Origin: Conchocele bisecta
Lineage: Eukaryota; Mollusca; Bivalvia; Lucinida; Thyasiridae
Direction: 5' to 3'
Assembly (NCBI GenBank): GCA_029237695.1
Contig: CM055277.1
Coordinates: 41,822,242 to 41,886,241 of the forward strand
Length of the DNA: 64,000 nucleotides
Of the stretch, positions 1-12,076 are shown one piece after another. Each line of letters starts with the position of its first letter. Positions within the stretch are counted from its first letter, which is position 1. The notes beneath the pieces are model-generated. The model ran no database searches, was not told the origin of the DNA, and was given only the letters and a program-made list of their open reading frames with translations. The position numbers were made by a program, and so were the translations under genes.

Positions 1-203
1 AACTCAGTGGTATATAACAACCTAAACATTTGATGAGAACTGAGGAAAAAATGCAGAAAAATATTTAGAGATTTGTGCATCTTCTGATGTAATATTATCA
101 AACGAGTTCTAGCCGACACGAAAAACAAAACCGAAATTGCATGTTGAAGTGAACAGTATGAGAAATGCATAGTTCATGTCTATATAATTATAATTACAAT
201 CCT

Positions 204-300
204 GGGGCATGTTTCACTAAACTTCGTACGACTAAGATGTTCGTAAGTGCAAATTTAGGATCGTCTGCAAATTTCAATTGATGGATTTACATTTATTGAG
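204..300. mobile_element. MITE B, half copy B1
   Basis: The left arm only: gtttcactaaacttcgtacg, acttaagatgttcgtaagtg-like sequence, and tttcaattgatggatttac up to ttgagcat, where the similarity stops. Confidence 0.8.
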
Positions 301-382
301 CATTCCGAAGATGGTTCTCGGTGGTATGGTTTGATTAAAAAATAAAAACATAAACATTATAAGAAAAATGCAAATAAATCGA

Positions 383-481
383 ACAACGTGTACAGTGGAT
401 CCTCTCTCAACTACTACAACGTGTACAGTGGATCCTCTCTCAACTACTACAACGTGTACAGTGGATCCTCTCTCAACTACC
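383..481. repeat. 33-bp tandem triplicate
   Basis: Three nearly identical units beginning caacgtgtacagtggatcct and continuing through ctctcaactacta. Part of the unit (tacagtggatcctctctcaa) resembles the terminus of repeat family C (tacagtggaacctctctaaa). Confidence 0.9.
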
Positions 482-553
482 ATTTTTACAGTAGTATAAA
501 CATTTTATAGGCCTAGATTGCGTTGCTGGCAACTGTCCGAAATATACTCGCTT

Positions 554-800
554 ACTGTCTGTTTCACGAAACCTATCCAAATTTTACGGCCATATACACA
601 ATGCAAAAGCAATATTTTTTTCGATAATATTAAACTTTATCAAAATTTAAGAATGTGCCTTCTTTTTATTTCGTGAAATGTTGTCAAATATTGATTTTAT
701 TACGAAAAATGAGTTCTGTATGGGAATTTAAAATGGGGAAAAAAGGTGGAGAACCTGGAGGAGGAGCCAATAAACGAAAAACAAAATGGAAATTGATTCT
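554..800. mobile_element. Element H, half copy H1
   Basis: actgtctgtttcacgaaacc, tttttatttcgtgaaatgtt and aaaggtggagaacctggagg, matching one arm of H2/H4. The second arm is absent. Confidence 0.75.
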
Positions 801-883
801 GAAACCTAGCTAGATAGCTTTGAAATGATCTAACTAAGAAAACAAAGGTTACATTTTGAAACGCTGTTGTTTTTGTGTCTGTC

Positions 884-1640
884 TTAGAAAACCCGATGAA
901 TCAAATAGAGATGACGGGATACTGAACAGTTCGTATTTAAATACGTGTGACATGTCACATCCGATCCACTGAAAACTACTGTAGGTCGTTGGAAAAGCAA
1001 CTGTGGATAGACATTAATTGCTTCACTGTCTACTTTTACTGAAGGTGTTGTGTTACGTGTCACTGCTTTGTGTGATCGTTTGAACGAATACTCCATTACA
1101 GTATTGCTAAACATTTTGTTTAGTACATTCGACACAGTTTCTTTTGCCCTGTCGATATTTGTTGAGGAATCAGATGACACGCTTGTTTCTATATTTCGCA
1201 ACAAATGATCTTCGTTGAACGGATTTCTTTCAAGAAGAAATAATGAGAATGTTTCAATGCATGTCTTTGTAGTCTCTCGCTTTGGTTTGCTTGACCACAT
1301 TCAATGTGTTGGCCACTTGTGTGATACTGATTTTAACAGAACTCCTGTATGCCACTGTTTATTTCTGCGCATGAAAATAATAATACTAACCATTCTGCTT
1401 GCTGTGATTTTGTCATGCCTTTGCCTCTAGTCATATCTCAAGTTGCATCATTTACACTTCTTATTAAGACGGATTCAATGACGAGGTAAGCGCATATAAG
1501 CCTGCCCATTACCTGGCGCTCCTACAAACAGCATGATGTCCTGATCTGACAGTTTCATGTAGTTTGTTGTTGGTTGTCTCGGTCTTGCATCATTTGCAAA
1601 TAACACATACGCTGATTTCAGATTTTGATTGTGGCCTGTG
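884..1640 (-). pseudogene. Degenerate transposon-like ORF fragment
   Basis: On the - strand 884-1300 reads 138 codons including ERNPFNEDHLLRNIETSVSS, TVMEYSFKR, SVKVDSEAINVYPQLLFQRP. Upstream, 1490-1640 (-) gives an open stretch with LSDQDIMLFVGAPGNG, but stops lie between the two. The D-P-Q-L-L-F-Q-R type motif and the layout recall a protein family found in many copies in marine invertebrate genomes and thought to be transposon-borne. I cannot assign a domain name. It appears broken and is probably not expressed. Confidence 0.4.
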
Positions 1641-2901
1641 GCAGCGAAGAAGGGAAGAATTATAAGCGATAGTGTGTAAAATTAAGTTCCTCTCACATGA
1701 TCGCTCTGCTTTTATAAATGTTCTTAAATATGTTTATCATTTCCATATACTGAATTCAAAGTGCTGCTATTCGATATTCTTTTAATGACTATTTTCCTTC
1801 AGAGACTGAACAGTAAGATTAACGGACAGAAGAACGTCGTATATTTTGCTAACTTCAGTAATGTCGCCATGGGCCTCAGCACTATAATTATCTAGCGTGA
1901 TATGTCCAATCACTTTTCACTTCGAGCAGGTCCTTCATTTACGACGGGTTCAATTATCAAACCATTTATGGCATATGTCCTGGCTCCGTGAGACGAGGAT
2001 TGAATTCATAGCGTTGTCTACTAGCAAATGACCCACATGACCGCTCGTGCTACTGCTTTTCCGTTCAGCATTTGGCAGCAAATAATCACGATGAGAGCCT
2101 TCCAGTACAGCGGTTAATCAGAGGTAATTACCGGATTAACACCATATGAGCCAAACCACGAGAAAACCTGTATTCGGGAAAGTTTTGGTCAATATCAAAT
2201 TGTGTTTCTATGACAATGGTATTTGTATGATGAATTGAACGCTTTTTATTTGATCATGGTATCTGCAATATTCATTAAGATAGTATAGTTTATACAACAC
2301 CACTATGCAGGTCGTTTGAGCAAAAGAGACGTCACGCAAAAGCGACGTCAAGCGACGTAATATGACGTTCCAGTATATACCGTTACACATAGAGTATACG
2401 TCAACATTTACAACAGTTTGCAAGTTGACATAATCGAACTAGAAGCATGTTTGGCATTGAATACTGAATGTAAAGACGGATGAGCTTGAGTCTTTTGGTA
2501 ACACATGAATGTGCAAAGCGAAAAAGTCAAACCGGCAAGTTCATATACCAGCAAGTATGAACGTGTGCGGGTACGCGAATTAGGTATGCTGATTTGTTCT
2601 TCCTTTTGACGTGTTTACTGAGCGTTTTAACAATTTATAATTGTAGAAAACCACGGAAGTATATTGATTAACTGATTGGTTTAGTTAGTTCAACATTACG
2701 ACCATTTAGTTTAACATATACAAATGGAAATACACATGCATACGGGGAGAACAATACGTTCAACATTAAATTACATTAAAACTAGAGCACAGTCGATGGC
2801 GCACCATCGCAATATACCCACGTTTCCCAAATGCGAAGTTGAAAAGGGAGAGATAATTCATGACCGGGGGTCGAATAACAAATCGAAATTCACTGCGCAT
2901 C

Positions 2902-3236
2902 TACAGTAGCGCTTTTCTGCAGGTCAACTATACGTACTATACCAATACTATACGTATACTATATAATTCTGGTACGTTTGTATCGTACAAACATACCAGA
3001 TTATGGTATATTCATACCATATCCGTACGGATATATCGTATATACGAACGGATATCGCCGTATGTTTGGTATAATATTCTTATAGTACGTTTGTACTATA
3101 CGATGATACGGTACAAACATACCAATAGTATATGATCATACGGTATTCTCATTAAATATACCAATACTATACGATTACGATATGTATACGATATTAGTAT
3201 ATACAAATAGGTAAGGAGCAGAAAAGCGCTACTGTA
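2902..3236. mobile_element. TIR element with AT-rich, self-complementary interior
   Basis: 19-bp perfect TIR tacagtagcgcttttctgc facing gcagaaaagcgctactgta. The interior is dense in tatac/gtata words, such as ggtatattcataccatatcc. There is no coding content. Confidence 0.82.
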
Positions 3237-3782
3237 CATACCACAAGGAAGGCACACACCAAGTCCCTACCTATTACGGTTAAAACGTTTTACTGCTTTA
3301 AAGAAACGTGACAGACGGACAGACGTGACGAAAACAATATACCCATTTAGTTTTTTAAAAACAAGTGGGTATAAAATACTGTTTGCTCTGAAAGGCAGTG
3401 TTCATGTCTGATGACAGGCACCCTTATTTCCATGCGTTACGCACTATGTACAGTTCACAGTCGAATGGCATGAGAGCAAAAGCCTGTATCGCTTACATGT
3501 AGTTTCTACTCCATCGCAGTCTCTCACTCGCCTAGTGGGAGACCACCTTCAAGGGTAGCGCGTGGAAGACTGCCACATGGACAAAATGGCCATGTTAACA
3601 TAGTTGATACATTTGTTATCACAGCTTCTGATCAGCTTGTCCTGCCACCGACTTGTGTTTGTTTTGGGAGTGTTACGGTAGCAGTTTGTCTTTTGGAGAC
3701 TCAACTGAAAATGCTTGATAATCGTCGAATTGTACTAGAAGAACCATATAAATTGATAGTGCGCACAGTCTTATTGTATTTG

Positions 3783-4003
3783 CGTCACGACTTAACAATA
3801 TTTTCACTCCAAGTAAATGACTCTAATATCCCCAACATATGTTGCCTTGAAATATAATCCCACAGCATCTAGTTCTTGATTGTTTGTATTATTTCATTTG
3901 TCACGACTTGACAGATCGTCACTCACGGTCCATGATATTAATGTCTCCAACATATGTTGCCTTGAAATAACATCCCACCGTATCTATTTCTTATATTAAC
4001 ATG
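3783..4003 (+). repeat. 116-bp tandem duplication
   Basis: Two diverged copies share ccaacatatgttgccttgaa (3833 and 3949), gtcacgactt and atcccac. Confidence 0.8.
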
Positions 4004-4999
4004 ACACACACGTCAGTGTGCATTCAAATTGAAGCTTTTGTACTTGGACCATCTGGTGAAAAAACCGGACCTTACAATATCTGCAATAAATGTAAGTCAG
4101 GAATTGAGAAAGGATTTCCTAGTGACTGAATGTCGGACATCGTATGTTCTGATCAAACGATGCATATGCATCTATACTAGTTGTAGCAATCATGGATTTG
4201 TTGTTTTAGCAGGAGATGTTTTTTTTCTTAAAATCGGTAAAGGTTGCGCTAAATTTTAATTGTATACATTACATGTATATTAGAAAGATATAATTGAGCA
4301 ATAAACTGAAAATTCGCGTCGCGTTAACCAGATCTGAAACTTATAGTTGTGCGGGAAACCGGGCCCATGCTACATCGGTCTACAAATATGCTGCCGACCA
4401 TCTGTATGTAAATAAAAAATGTAGCTTACACAGAGTTTTCACCTGCAAATGGTGGTCGATAACAGTTAATGTGGACAGTTAGGCTATCTGTGTCAAAGAA
4501 AATATTATGTCAAAATAACGGAACATAAAAAACTATCAATAACAGACAAACATTTTTATATGTGATATCAGCTGCAAACTAATAAACAAAAACTTATCCT
4601 TACGCCATTATTGTTAATAAAAACATAAGATAAGATGTGCCAGTTTAGAATAAAAATGGTGGATTTCGATCGTACGACCGTTAGTACGGCAGTTTAACGT
4701 TCATCCAATATATTCTCAGACGGCAGGACCCAGACAGATCGAAGACTGTTTTGTTTTTTTCACACACATACGCCCGATTACAGATATATTCTGTTCGTTA
4801 GATAACTTTAACACAACGGAACAAACCTAACATAACGGTCTGACAAACGTCGATAATTGGAAATCTCGGCTGAAATTACGTCAGCTGAGTTCACGACGTC
4901 ATATCTTGTGACGTCGTCAGACTCCCGAAGACAGGTTTTCTCGCTACGCGGCTCATATTTCAATGCATGACCACATACAAATTTCAAAATTATGTATAT

Positions 5000-5580
5000 A
5001 CACACGACATGTCACTCAAGTTCACATCGATCATTGGCATAAAAATACTGATGGTTTGCCTCCAGTCTCCTGAAGTGGAAGTTTCCAAGTTATTTGACCT
5101 TGACTTTGAGGTGAGAAATGAAACTATGGATGATGACAGACATGCACACGAAGTGTCAAAACATTATTTGACCGTGTTTGTACCGTGACCTTGGGCACAT
5201 GGGAGCACGACTGTGATGATGAATGATGAGAAACATGTACATGAAGTTTCAAGCCAATCTGCCATACGGTAAAGCAGTTATAGCAGAATGGAAAACATGA
5301 TGGATAGTCAGACAGACGGACGAACGGACGCTATGCGATGGGATAAAAATTGCTCCAGATATATTGGAGCTAATGTAAAAATGTTAACATTACAAACTTA
5401 TGGCGCTTGATGATGTTTATGTATACAAAAAATGAAGTTAATCTGAATCAAACTGTAGAATTGGTTCGTCTGTCAAACTATATATGACGGACATACAGAC
5501 GGGCGGACGGACAGACAGTTGCAAATTATAATGCCCCCATACCGGGTATTGGTGCAGGGGCGGAGGGGTGGGGGATAAAA
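5000..5580 (+). repeat. Dispersed repeat with gacggacg-type tails
   Basis: tatttgaccttgactttgag, acatgaagtttcaagccaat, cagacagacggacgaacgga and a second tail gacgggcggacggacagaca followed by ggggataaaa. A third such tail lies at 3308-3375 (gacagacggacagacg). I associate this type with bivalve interspersed repeats. That is recollection, not a search result. Confidence 0.5.
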
Positions 5581-6376
5581 TACTTCAAAACATAAGTGAA
5601 TATGTAAAATATTGATAAGCAATGAATATATAATATATATTAAAAACAACTGGCTTATGTCCAAAATTGACCACCATACGTTGAGAAAAAAATGCAATGT
5701 GCAATTTTTTTTTAGCATTTATTTGTTATTTTAAATCACGTGTCTTTTATAATGTTATCAGCACGTATTATTGTATATGACAGAGTAGGTAGATTGGATA
5801 TATACTAAATATTGTACATTGTTTATGTTTATTGATGATTGTTGACAACCGCGAACATCCATGACAACGCCAATAAACTTGTAAAACACGGGAATTACAC
5901 TTGTATGAAAGCAACATCAGTATTATATAAACGTGATATTATCCGCGAACATGATAAATAATGTAAAATAAACACTCGTCTTTAGAAATCCATGATACGT
6001 CATCACACGGTATATTTGAAATGTTTGCCTATGGTGGGCTGCAACGGCCATTCGTCTTATTGTCGAATAGACCAGTTTTACAAGTTATTTTTATGGGATT
6101 TCCCTTATTTAGATTTTTCTAGACTTTTGATATGTTCTTTATAATGCTATCTTCAGCACATGTGTAAAGAAATAAATTCTGTTGCAATTATGTTGAGGTG
6201 ATCATACAGGCTGACTGGACTATTGAGATTGTCAGAAACGATAACATATTGGCAAGATTAGCGCCGGCGTTTGTGTATAACAACAGCAGACGAGCAAAAC
6301 AACATTTCCCGCATTGTTTTCTGTAGTATATGTGTACGTACCACTGCACGAGTATAGGGATGTGTCGGGTTACATT

Positions 6377-7475
6377 ACCTGTAGCCCATTTCACCAACAT
6401 TACAAAGTATACTGTTCTAGCAAAGTATACTTTGAGGGAGTAATCATTTATTTTTCCTGAAATGCATTATTTCATATAGACCTAACGACTGCATATACCG
6501 TAAAGATTCTAATAGACGCCCCGGGCGTCTATTAGAATCACCACTGGCTCCGAAGTCCAGGGTGGGCGTTTAATAGAGGCAAGTGTTATTCAGCAAAGGG
6601 AAAATGATAAAAAAAGATACGATGTTCTGCTATCTGAACAAAAACATAACAAAGGGACGTTACTCTCAAACGCCAGACTTGATTGTACTGTCTGTCAGTT
6701 TATAAACATTTGGGCCAAGACGTTTCGGCCCACTCTGGTCATTATGGTACAGTCGGTAGAAATGTTAAATTTAATGGTAATGTATATCAAGACAGCGTCA
6801 ATCATTAATGCTGATCAGATTTACGCCTACGGACGTTTCGTCAGCGTCAGCGTTTCGGATCTGTCTGGTTTGAGATGCTTTGAAAATGGCGTTTCCGTAA
6901 CCGTGTAAATTCTGATCACCCTGTGTCAGTGCAAATAGCTACTGCAGATGAGGAATTTACTGTGACACCGGAAACAGTCGAATTTCGCTTCCGCTTTTGA
7001 AAGTGAAAGTAGCAATTATGTTTTTTCCCCGATTTTAAAGGAAGTTGCTTTCGAAATAATGGAAAGAATAAAAATCTAATTGGACAATTAGCTCCGAGTT
7101 TGTTTCAAGTCGGTACTGGGAGTTTATTAGAGGCACTAATTTCGTGAAAATCGGCCAAAAAATGTGTCATTTTCAACGTAAAAAGTGGGGGGTATGCGTC
7201 TATTAGAGCATGGGCGTCTATTAGAATCTTTACGGTATTTGTAGGCGTCTATTGAGCATGGGCGTCTATTAGAATATTTACGGTATTTGATGATTAAAAG
7301 TATGCAGAATTATTATACTGAATTTATTACATTATCACAGCCAAAATGGCTGTGCTAATGTAATAAATTCAGTATAATAAAAAATCATAAATTTATCCTT
7401 AAGTTGAAAATTTCTCCCTCAAAGTATACTTTTCCAGATAAGTATACTTTGCAATGTTGATGAAATAGGCTACTG
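6377..7475. mobile_element. MITE A, copy A1, with element G inserted
   Basis: The terminal repeat is ctgtagcccatttcaccaac facing ttgatgaaataggctactg, followed by two aagtatactt boxes in each arm. The centre is a hairpin (attatcacagccaaaatggctgtg, in two arms). It is split at 6496 by element G. It ends 37 bp before the first base of CNG exon A. Confidence 0.88.
6498..7283. mobile_element. Element G, copy G1 (TA-flanked, Tc1/mariner-like MITE)
   Basis: It starts CCGTAAAGATTCTAATAGAC and ends with the inverse (GTCTATTAGAATATTTACGG), flanked by TA at 6496-6497 and 7284-7285. The interior (for example cactggctccgaagtcca, aagacgtttcggcccactct) matches G2 closely. The right end is duplicated: a complete terminus also occurs at about 7213-7235, then the element continues for about 48 bp to a second terminus. 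No ORF of transposase length is present. Confidence 0.88.
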
Positions 7476-7512
7476 ATACTCTGTGAATGGTCATTGGTAT
7501 CCTTTGTCGCAG

Positions 7513-7667
7513 GTGGCGATATTCCAGAAGTGCCGGCCTGAGTTCCTTCACGACCTGATGTTGAAGATGCGGGCCTTCATCTTCACCCCAGGGGACCTGA
7601 TCTGCCGGCGGGGCGAGGTGGCCCGCGAGATGTTCATCATTGCCGACGGCGTCGTCGAAATCATTGG
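7513..7667 (+). CDS. CNG channel, exon A: first part of the cyclic-nucleotide-binding domain
   Basis: The exon is bounded by a gtcgcag acceptor and a GG|gtaact donor and is clearly more GC-rich than the DNA around it. It encodes residues 1-51 of the visible protein plus two bases of codon 52. It begins VAIFQKC and contains the TPGDLICRRGEVAREMF segment. This is the conserved start of the CNBD beta-roll in CNG channels (consensus F-x-x-C, then P-G-D-x-I-C-R-x-G-x-x-x-R-E-M). The domain binds cGMP or cAMP in the cytosol and opens a plasma-membrane cation pore. The C-linker and the transmembrane part must be encoded upstream of the window. Phase 2 at the donor fits exon B exactly. The C-R-x-G-E pattern favours CNG over HCN or EAG-type channels, but the subunit class (CNGA-like, CNGB-like or an invertebrate Cngl-like clade) is uncertain. 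Confidence 0.92.
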
Positions 7668-8814
7668 GTAACTCGATCACATAATTATGAGACAAGCTGT
7701 GCGATTTTGTAACTGCCAAGACGTGCGTAGTCCGTATTTGTTCATGATAATACGAACGAACGATTTCCTATCGTACACACATCGTTTTGACCTCGTTTAC
7801 GTTTTTATAATTATAAATCGATGTCGTTGTCTTAAATTTGTCACGTTAAATCTAACGAAAACATCATTTTCTAATTAAGAACATCGAAAACGAGGTCAAA
7901 TCGACGCATTGAAAGAAACGAAAGGCGTCTAAATTGTTGAAAGCCAAGGTACTGTGTCTCAGATGAGGTTGGAAAGTGGGGTATTGAGTTAGGAAGAAAG
8001 TATTTAACTGAAGATTTGTATTGGTTTCCTGAATATATTTGCCCCTGTGAGTGATCTGAGAAAGCAAAAAGAATATGAAAACAAATATGTTGTTATAAAA
8101 AATAACTAGTGTTAGTAAAGCTAGTTTTGCTAAATTTAGCTTTCACAGTTCCCATGGATGCACTCGCCATGAGTATTCATGTGACAAACTTGTTTTTACT
8201 GGACACTACGCCAGCGATAACATTCAGTTCTCACATTGTTAAATTCGGTTAGTTTTACTTATCATGCACGAAAATCGTGTGCTAAAGTGCAAATGCCAAA
8301 CGGCGATTTGACTTTACTTGAAATTACCGTACACACGAAATGTGTTGATGGTTTTGATAACGTTAGAGCCTACTAATCATGAAACAGCCGGGTGCCACCT
8401 TGGAACCCTTGAGGAAAGTGAACAATCCAAGATGGCCGCCATAAATGTAAACACATTTATTGCCGTAACCTCATTTATTTGTCAAATTAAAGTATCACAG
8501 CGTTTATGATGATTCTATAGAAGTGTGTAACGCTGGAAATATATTGTGATAACGTATTTGAATAGTTTCACGCGGGTTTGTCTTTGTGTCGTATCTGCAG
8601 CAAAGCATTAGTCAGTGAATAATCAAGTCAAATTCGGGGTGGACCTTGTAGTAGGGTACTACTGTCGTTTTTTTATTGGTTCTGTTAGCTGATGATGTAG
8701 ATAATCGAAAGCTGAATGATGATCGAAACACTCTCAGCATTCAGTTTCGAATTACTAACATCCCAATCTACCCAAATCAACCAAAAAACCTTAGTACATG
8801 TAATACAATACTCA

Positions 8815-9238
8815 ATGTGTATGATCACGTGATTACAACAACAACAACAAGTACTGGAACTTCCAGATGCCCTCCGATTCAAAGTACGTATTATTTTATG
8901 TTGTCCTTATTATGTAACGGATTGCGATGAAATATGGCGGATCAAACGCGTCTTGTTAAGCTGCATTTGTTGGTCTCGGTACTTTGGCCCAAACATCTGT
9001 CGTTTTTTGGGAAGAATCGATTTCCGTGTCTACTGACACGGAAATCGATTCTTCGCAAAAATGACATAAGTAAGTATGTGCCGAAATCCCGGAACCACCA
9101 AATGCAGCTCATGAAGACGTGTTTTTTGCACCATATTTCATCAAAATCCGTTGCCTGTTAAGTATCAAATAATACTTACTTTGGAGTGGGCGCACTTTCA
9201 ACACTTTCAGCCATTGTTGTTGTTGTTGTATCCACCTT
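8815..9238. mobile_element. Foldback element K, copy K1
   Basis: Ends tgtatgatcacgtgattaca with (acaaca) runs, facing (ttgttg) runs and tatccacctt. The perfect central palindrome is gaatcgatttccgtgtc facing gacacggaaatcgattc at about 9014-9053. Confidence 0.85.
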
Positions 9239-9815
9239 GATACTGTAAGGTTAACCAAAATATACCCTCCCCTCTACTTGAATATAAAACTGAATCGCTG
9301 AAAGGAATTACGTCACTGCTAGTGGGTTTTCTAGGAGATGGCGAAGTTTGGCCAAGTAAAAGTTAGCATGGAATTTCGTCAACCTGCTGTTTACGACATA
9401 CGACATCGAACGCTGATATTCAAATGCGCTAATTAGCCGACAAACGCATATGTATCACTAAGGATCAGTTGCAACTGTATGTATACAGTATTCTTCGCTA
9501 TTTAGCAACTGTTTTTGTGAAATGCATTTTCGGAGATACCATCTGAGACACAGTCACTTTCAAACGAAAATGTCGTTTTCAGGTACAAGAAAACGCCATA
9601 TCATGCATTTATGGTATGTGGGGTCCAACGGAATACAATCGAAATAGTCAAAATATAAACATTTTAATAGTTACAGAACTTAAAGTGGATTTTTATAGTC
9701 TTGTATGCTTGTTTTAGAGATGAGAAGGTTGATGTGAGCTTGTGAAAGTTTGGGCACACCGGTTGTATTAAGAAGATTCTAACTTTATACAGCGAGCTTC
9801 CAGTCTACCATGCGT

Positions 9816-9990
9816 GTACAGTGGAACCTCTCTAAACCGACCATCAAGACAACGTCTGTTATCCTATTTGTGTATGTTCATGATTGCAAAGCACGCACAT
9901 AATGTGTATAAGAATGGTCATATGCCTGATTTACAGTGGAACATCTCTAAACCGGACACCCTGTAAAGCAGGCAGTTGATCCTCGTGGAC
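9816..9990. mobile_element. Repeat C, copy C1 (diverged)
   Basis: Two ends in the same orientation: tacagtggaacctctctaaa at 9819 and tacagtggaacatctctaaa at 9932, with gttcatgattgcaaagcacg between, as in other members. Confidence 0.65.
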
Positions 9991-10124
9991 TGCCAATCCT
10001 GTCTGTAGACACGATGTCACTTGCAATTATCTTCACCCTACAGTTGTTCGCGTAATTTGAATTGTTTTCCAAGCTTAGAGAGTCAATAGTTTCACCTGAT
10101 CTCATTCACCCTAAAATAAGTAAA

Positions 10125-10325
10125 TGCTTTGATTTAACGACGGCGCTGGCGTGTCGGGACCGACTATTTACGTCCCCATCTGATAGGACTAGGCTAGCAC
10201 GAAGCTGTCCTACCCAATGACACGCCGAATCGGCCATTAGCAGCAGTCGATGTGGGAATCGAACCCGGGGACCGCAGTCCGACGCTCTACCTACATATAC
10301 TCAGCTTATCCGGCCCCTTCTCATT
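10125..10325 (-). mobile_element. tRNA-derived SINE-like copy
   Basis: On the - strand a tRNA-like head contains ggtagagcgtcggactgcgg and the exact Pol III B box ggttcgattcc (antisense at about 10255-10270). It is followed by a body ending cgccgtcgttaaatc. The A-box region is degraded. It is not a functional tRNA. Confidence 0.7.
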
Positions 10326-10430
10326 GACCATTTCAACACTACGTGGAGTTAGCGATGTAACGGGGTAAAATACCATATTTCACCTGATTTCGTTAACACT
10401 TTCATCATCAAATGACTGTTTTAATGTAAT

Positions 10431-10541
10431 AAATTAAGTATAATATAAGTTAATAAATTCATTCTTAGCTTGAAAATTTCTCCATCAAAGTATACTTTGC
10501 TAGATAAGTATACTTCGCAATGTTGGTGAAATATGCTACTG
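10431..10541. mobile_element. MITE A, half copy A2
   Basis: Only one arm is present: aatgtaataaatt, then ttctccatcaaagtatactt, gataagtatacttcgcaatg and the terminal ggtgaaatatgctactg. Confidence 0.8.
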
Positions 10542-10989
10542 GATTGGCCCTAGTCGCCAACACCCAGAAGCCCCTGGCCCATGTCCCCAGTCACATCTGC
10601 AGATTGGTATGACACCGACATGATTTCAGTAGTATTTGCAGGCTGGTTTGAGTGTATATTCTATGTTTTGACCGACTAGTTCGCCCTTTTGTTTGCATGT
10701 CATACCAAAGAAACCACAGAAAAAGAACGCCACTGACATGACCGTTGAGTGTTAATGGCTATTGTCAAATAATGATGCATGTATTATTCGGGAACATTCG
10801 GGACATTCATGACGGCATGTTTACTGCACAATATTCCAAAATAATCGGTCGGCATAAACGAATATGTCGGCATAAATGTTGTTTTGAGTGCAGAACTCTA
10901 ATTCCATTACATTACATAAGCGTTGCATGTATGATCGAGTAGTATTTCCGAACTTGACGAGTTATGTGTCTACCTTGTACTTCGTGGAG

Positions 10990-11171
10990 ACTAGCTCTAA
11001 TTATTTAGAGCCAGCAATAATTATTTGAATTTATGTAGATTTGGCGTTCCAGGAACGTCAAATCTACGTAAACTCAAATAATTAATGCTAGCTCTAAATA
11101 TGCTCTAAATATGTAATGCTTATACAGAGCTAGCAATAATTATTGAGTGTATATATATTTGGCGTTCCATA
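10990..11171. mobile_element. Element J, copy J1
   Basis: Palindromic: tatgtagatttggcgttcca and ggaacgtcaaatctacgtaa in the centre, flanked by gctctaaat/atttagagc boxes and ending at atttggcgttccata. Confidence 0.8.
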
Positions 11172-11579
11172 TGTATAGAGCAACCCATCGCCTATAAAGT
11201 GCAAAACGTGCAGCTAACATACATGACGCTGTTCTAGTTCTGAAAATTGTGCCAGATTTGTCCAATTATCCGTGCACTAGAGCCTAATTTAACCCACTTC
11301 CCGGCCTGTACTGCCGTCGTGTCAAAGACAAATAACTAAAATGTAATTGTGGCTGGAGATAGTGGGCTTATTACATTTGAGGCCAGTCTATATAAAGAGC
11401 AGCGGACGGACGCATGCAACCACGATAGTGTATGTTAGACTCATGACTGAATAACAAAATACATGTAATGTAGGTCCAGGTGAGACTGCACGGGGCTACA
11501 CTGATTAAAAACGCTATAATCCCCATTTATCTAGTAGTTACAGTCGCGATGTGCTACCCGTCACTAAAGAAACGAATTG

Positions 11580-12076
11580 CTGTCTGTTTCACGAAACCTG
11601 CCCAAATTGTACGGCTATATAAACGATGAAATACTGAATTTTATAAAAATTTACGAATGAGCCTTCTTTTTATTTCGTGGACTTTGGTCCAATATTGATT
11701 GTATTGCTAAATAAAATCCCCATGTTAAATCCCCATAGACATCTTCACAGTGTGAAGAGTGAAGATGTCTATGGGGATTTAACATGGGGATTTGTTTTCC
11801 AATTTCAGAAACAGTGGACCGATTTTCAAAAATTTAACTTTTGTTTTCTTAATTAAATCATTTCCAAGCCAGGTTTCAGAGTCAGTTTCCAAAATGTTCC
11901 GTTTTTCGAATCCTCCTCCAGGTTCTCCAGCTGTTTTCCCCCATGTTAAATTCCCATAGAGAAATCTTTTTTCGTAATAAAATCAACATTTTACCAAACT
12001 TTACAAAATAAAAAGAATATTATAGAAAACATGTTGTTTTTGCATACAATTTGGGCAGGTTTTGTGAAACAGACAG
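11580..12076. mobile_element. Element H, full foldback copy H2
   Basis: TIR ctgtctgtttcacgaaacct facing ggttttgtgaaacagacag, with the central hairpin ccccatagacatcttcacag and tgaagatgtctatggggatt. Confidence 0.88.

Larger units (their letters stand above)
1..7512 (+). other. Intron upstream of the first visible CNG channel exon (5' part outside window)
   Basis: No earlier exon of the channel can be seen: I found no stretch resembling the S6 or C-linker segment that should come immediately before the cyclic-nucleotide-binding domain. The region holds a half copy of MITE B, a 33-bp triplicate, a half copy of element H, a degenerate transposon ORF (-), a TIR element at 2902-3236, a 116-bp duplication, SINE-like tails near 3.3, 5.3 and 5.5 kb, and a nested A+G element that ends 37 bp before the exon. 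In 1700-2890, 4010-4960 and 5600-6370 I see only AT-rich sequence with no supported feature. Confidence 0.6.

Noticed and set aside
274..483. Short ORF with VVVERGSTVH repeats
   Set aside because: Produced by the 33-bp triplicate, which is a multiple of three.
10250..10320. tRNA gene on the - strand
   Set aside because: The B box is intact but the A-box and acceptor regions are degraded and the sequence continues into a SINE-like body, so it is a SINE head and not a tRNA gene.
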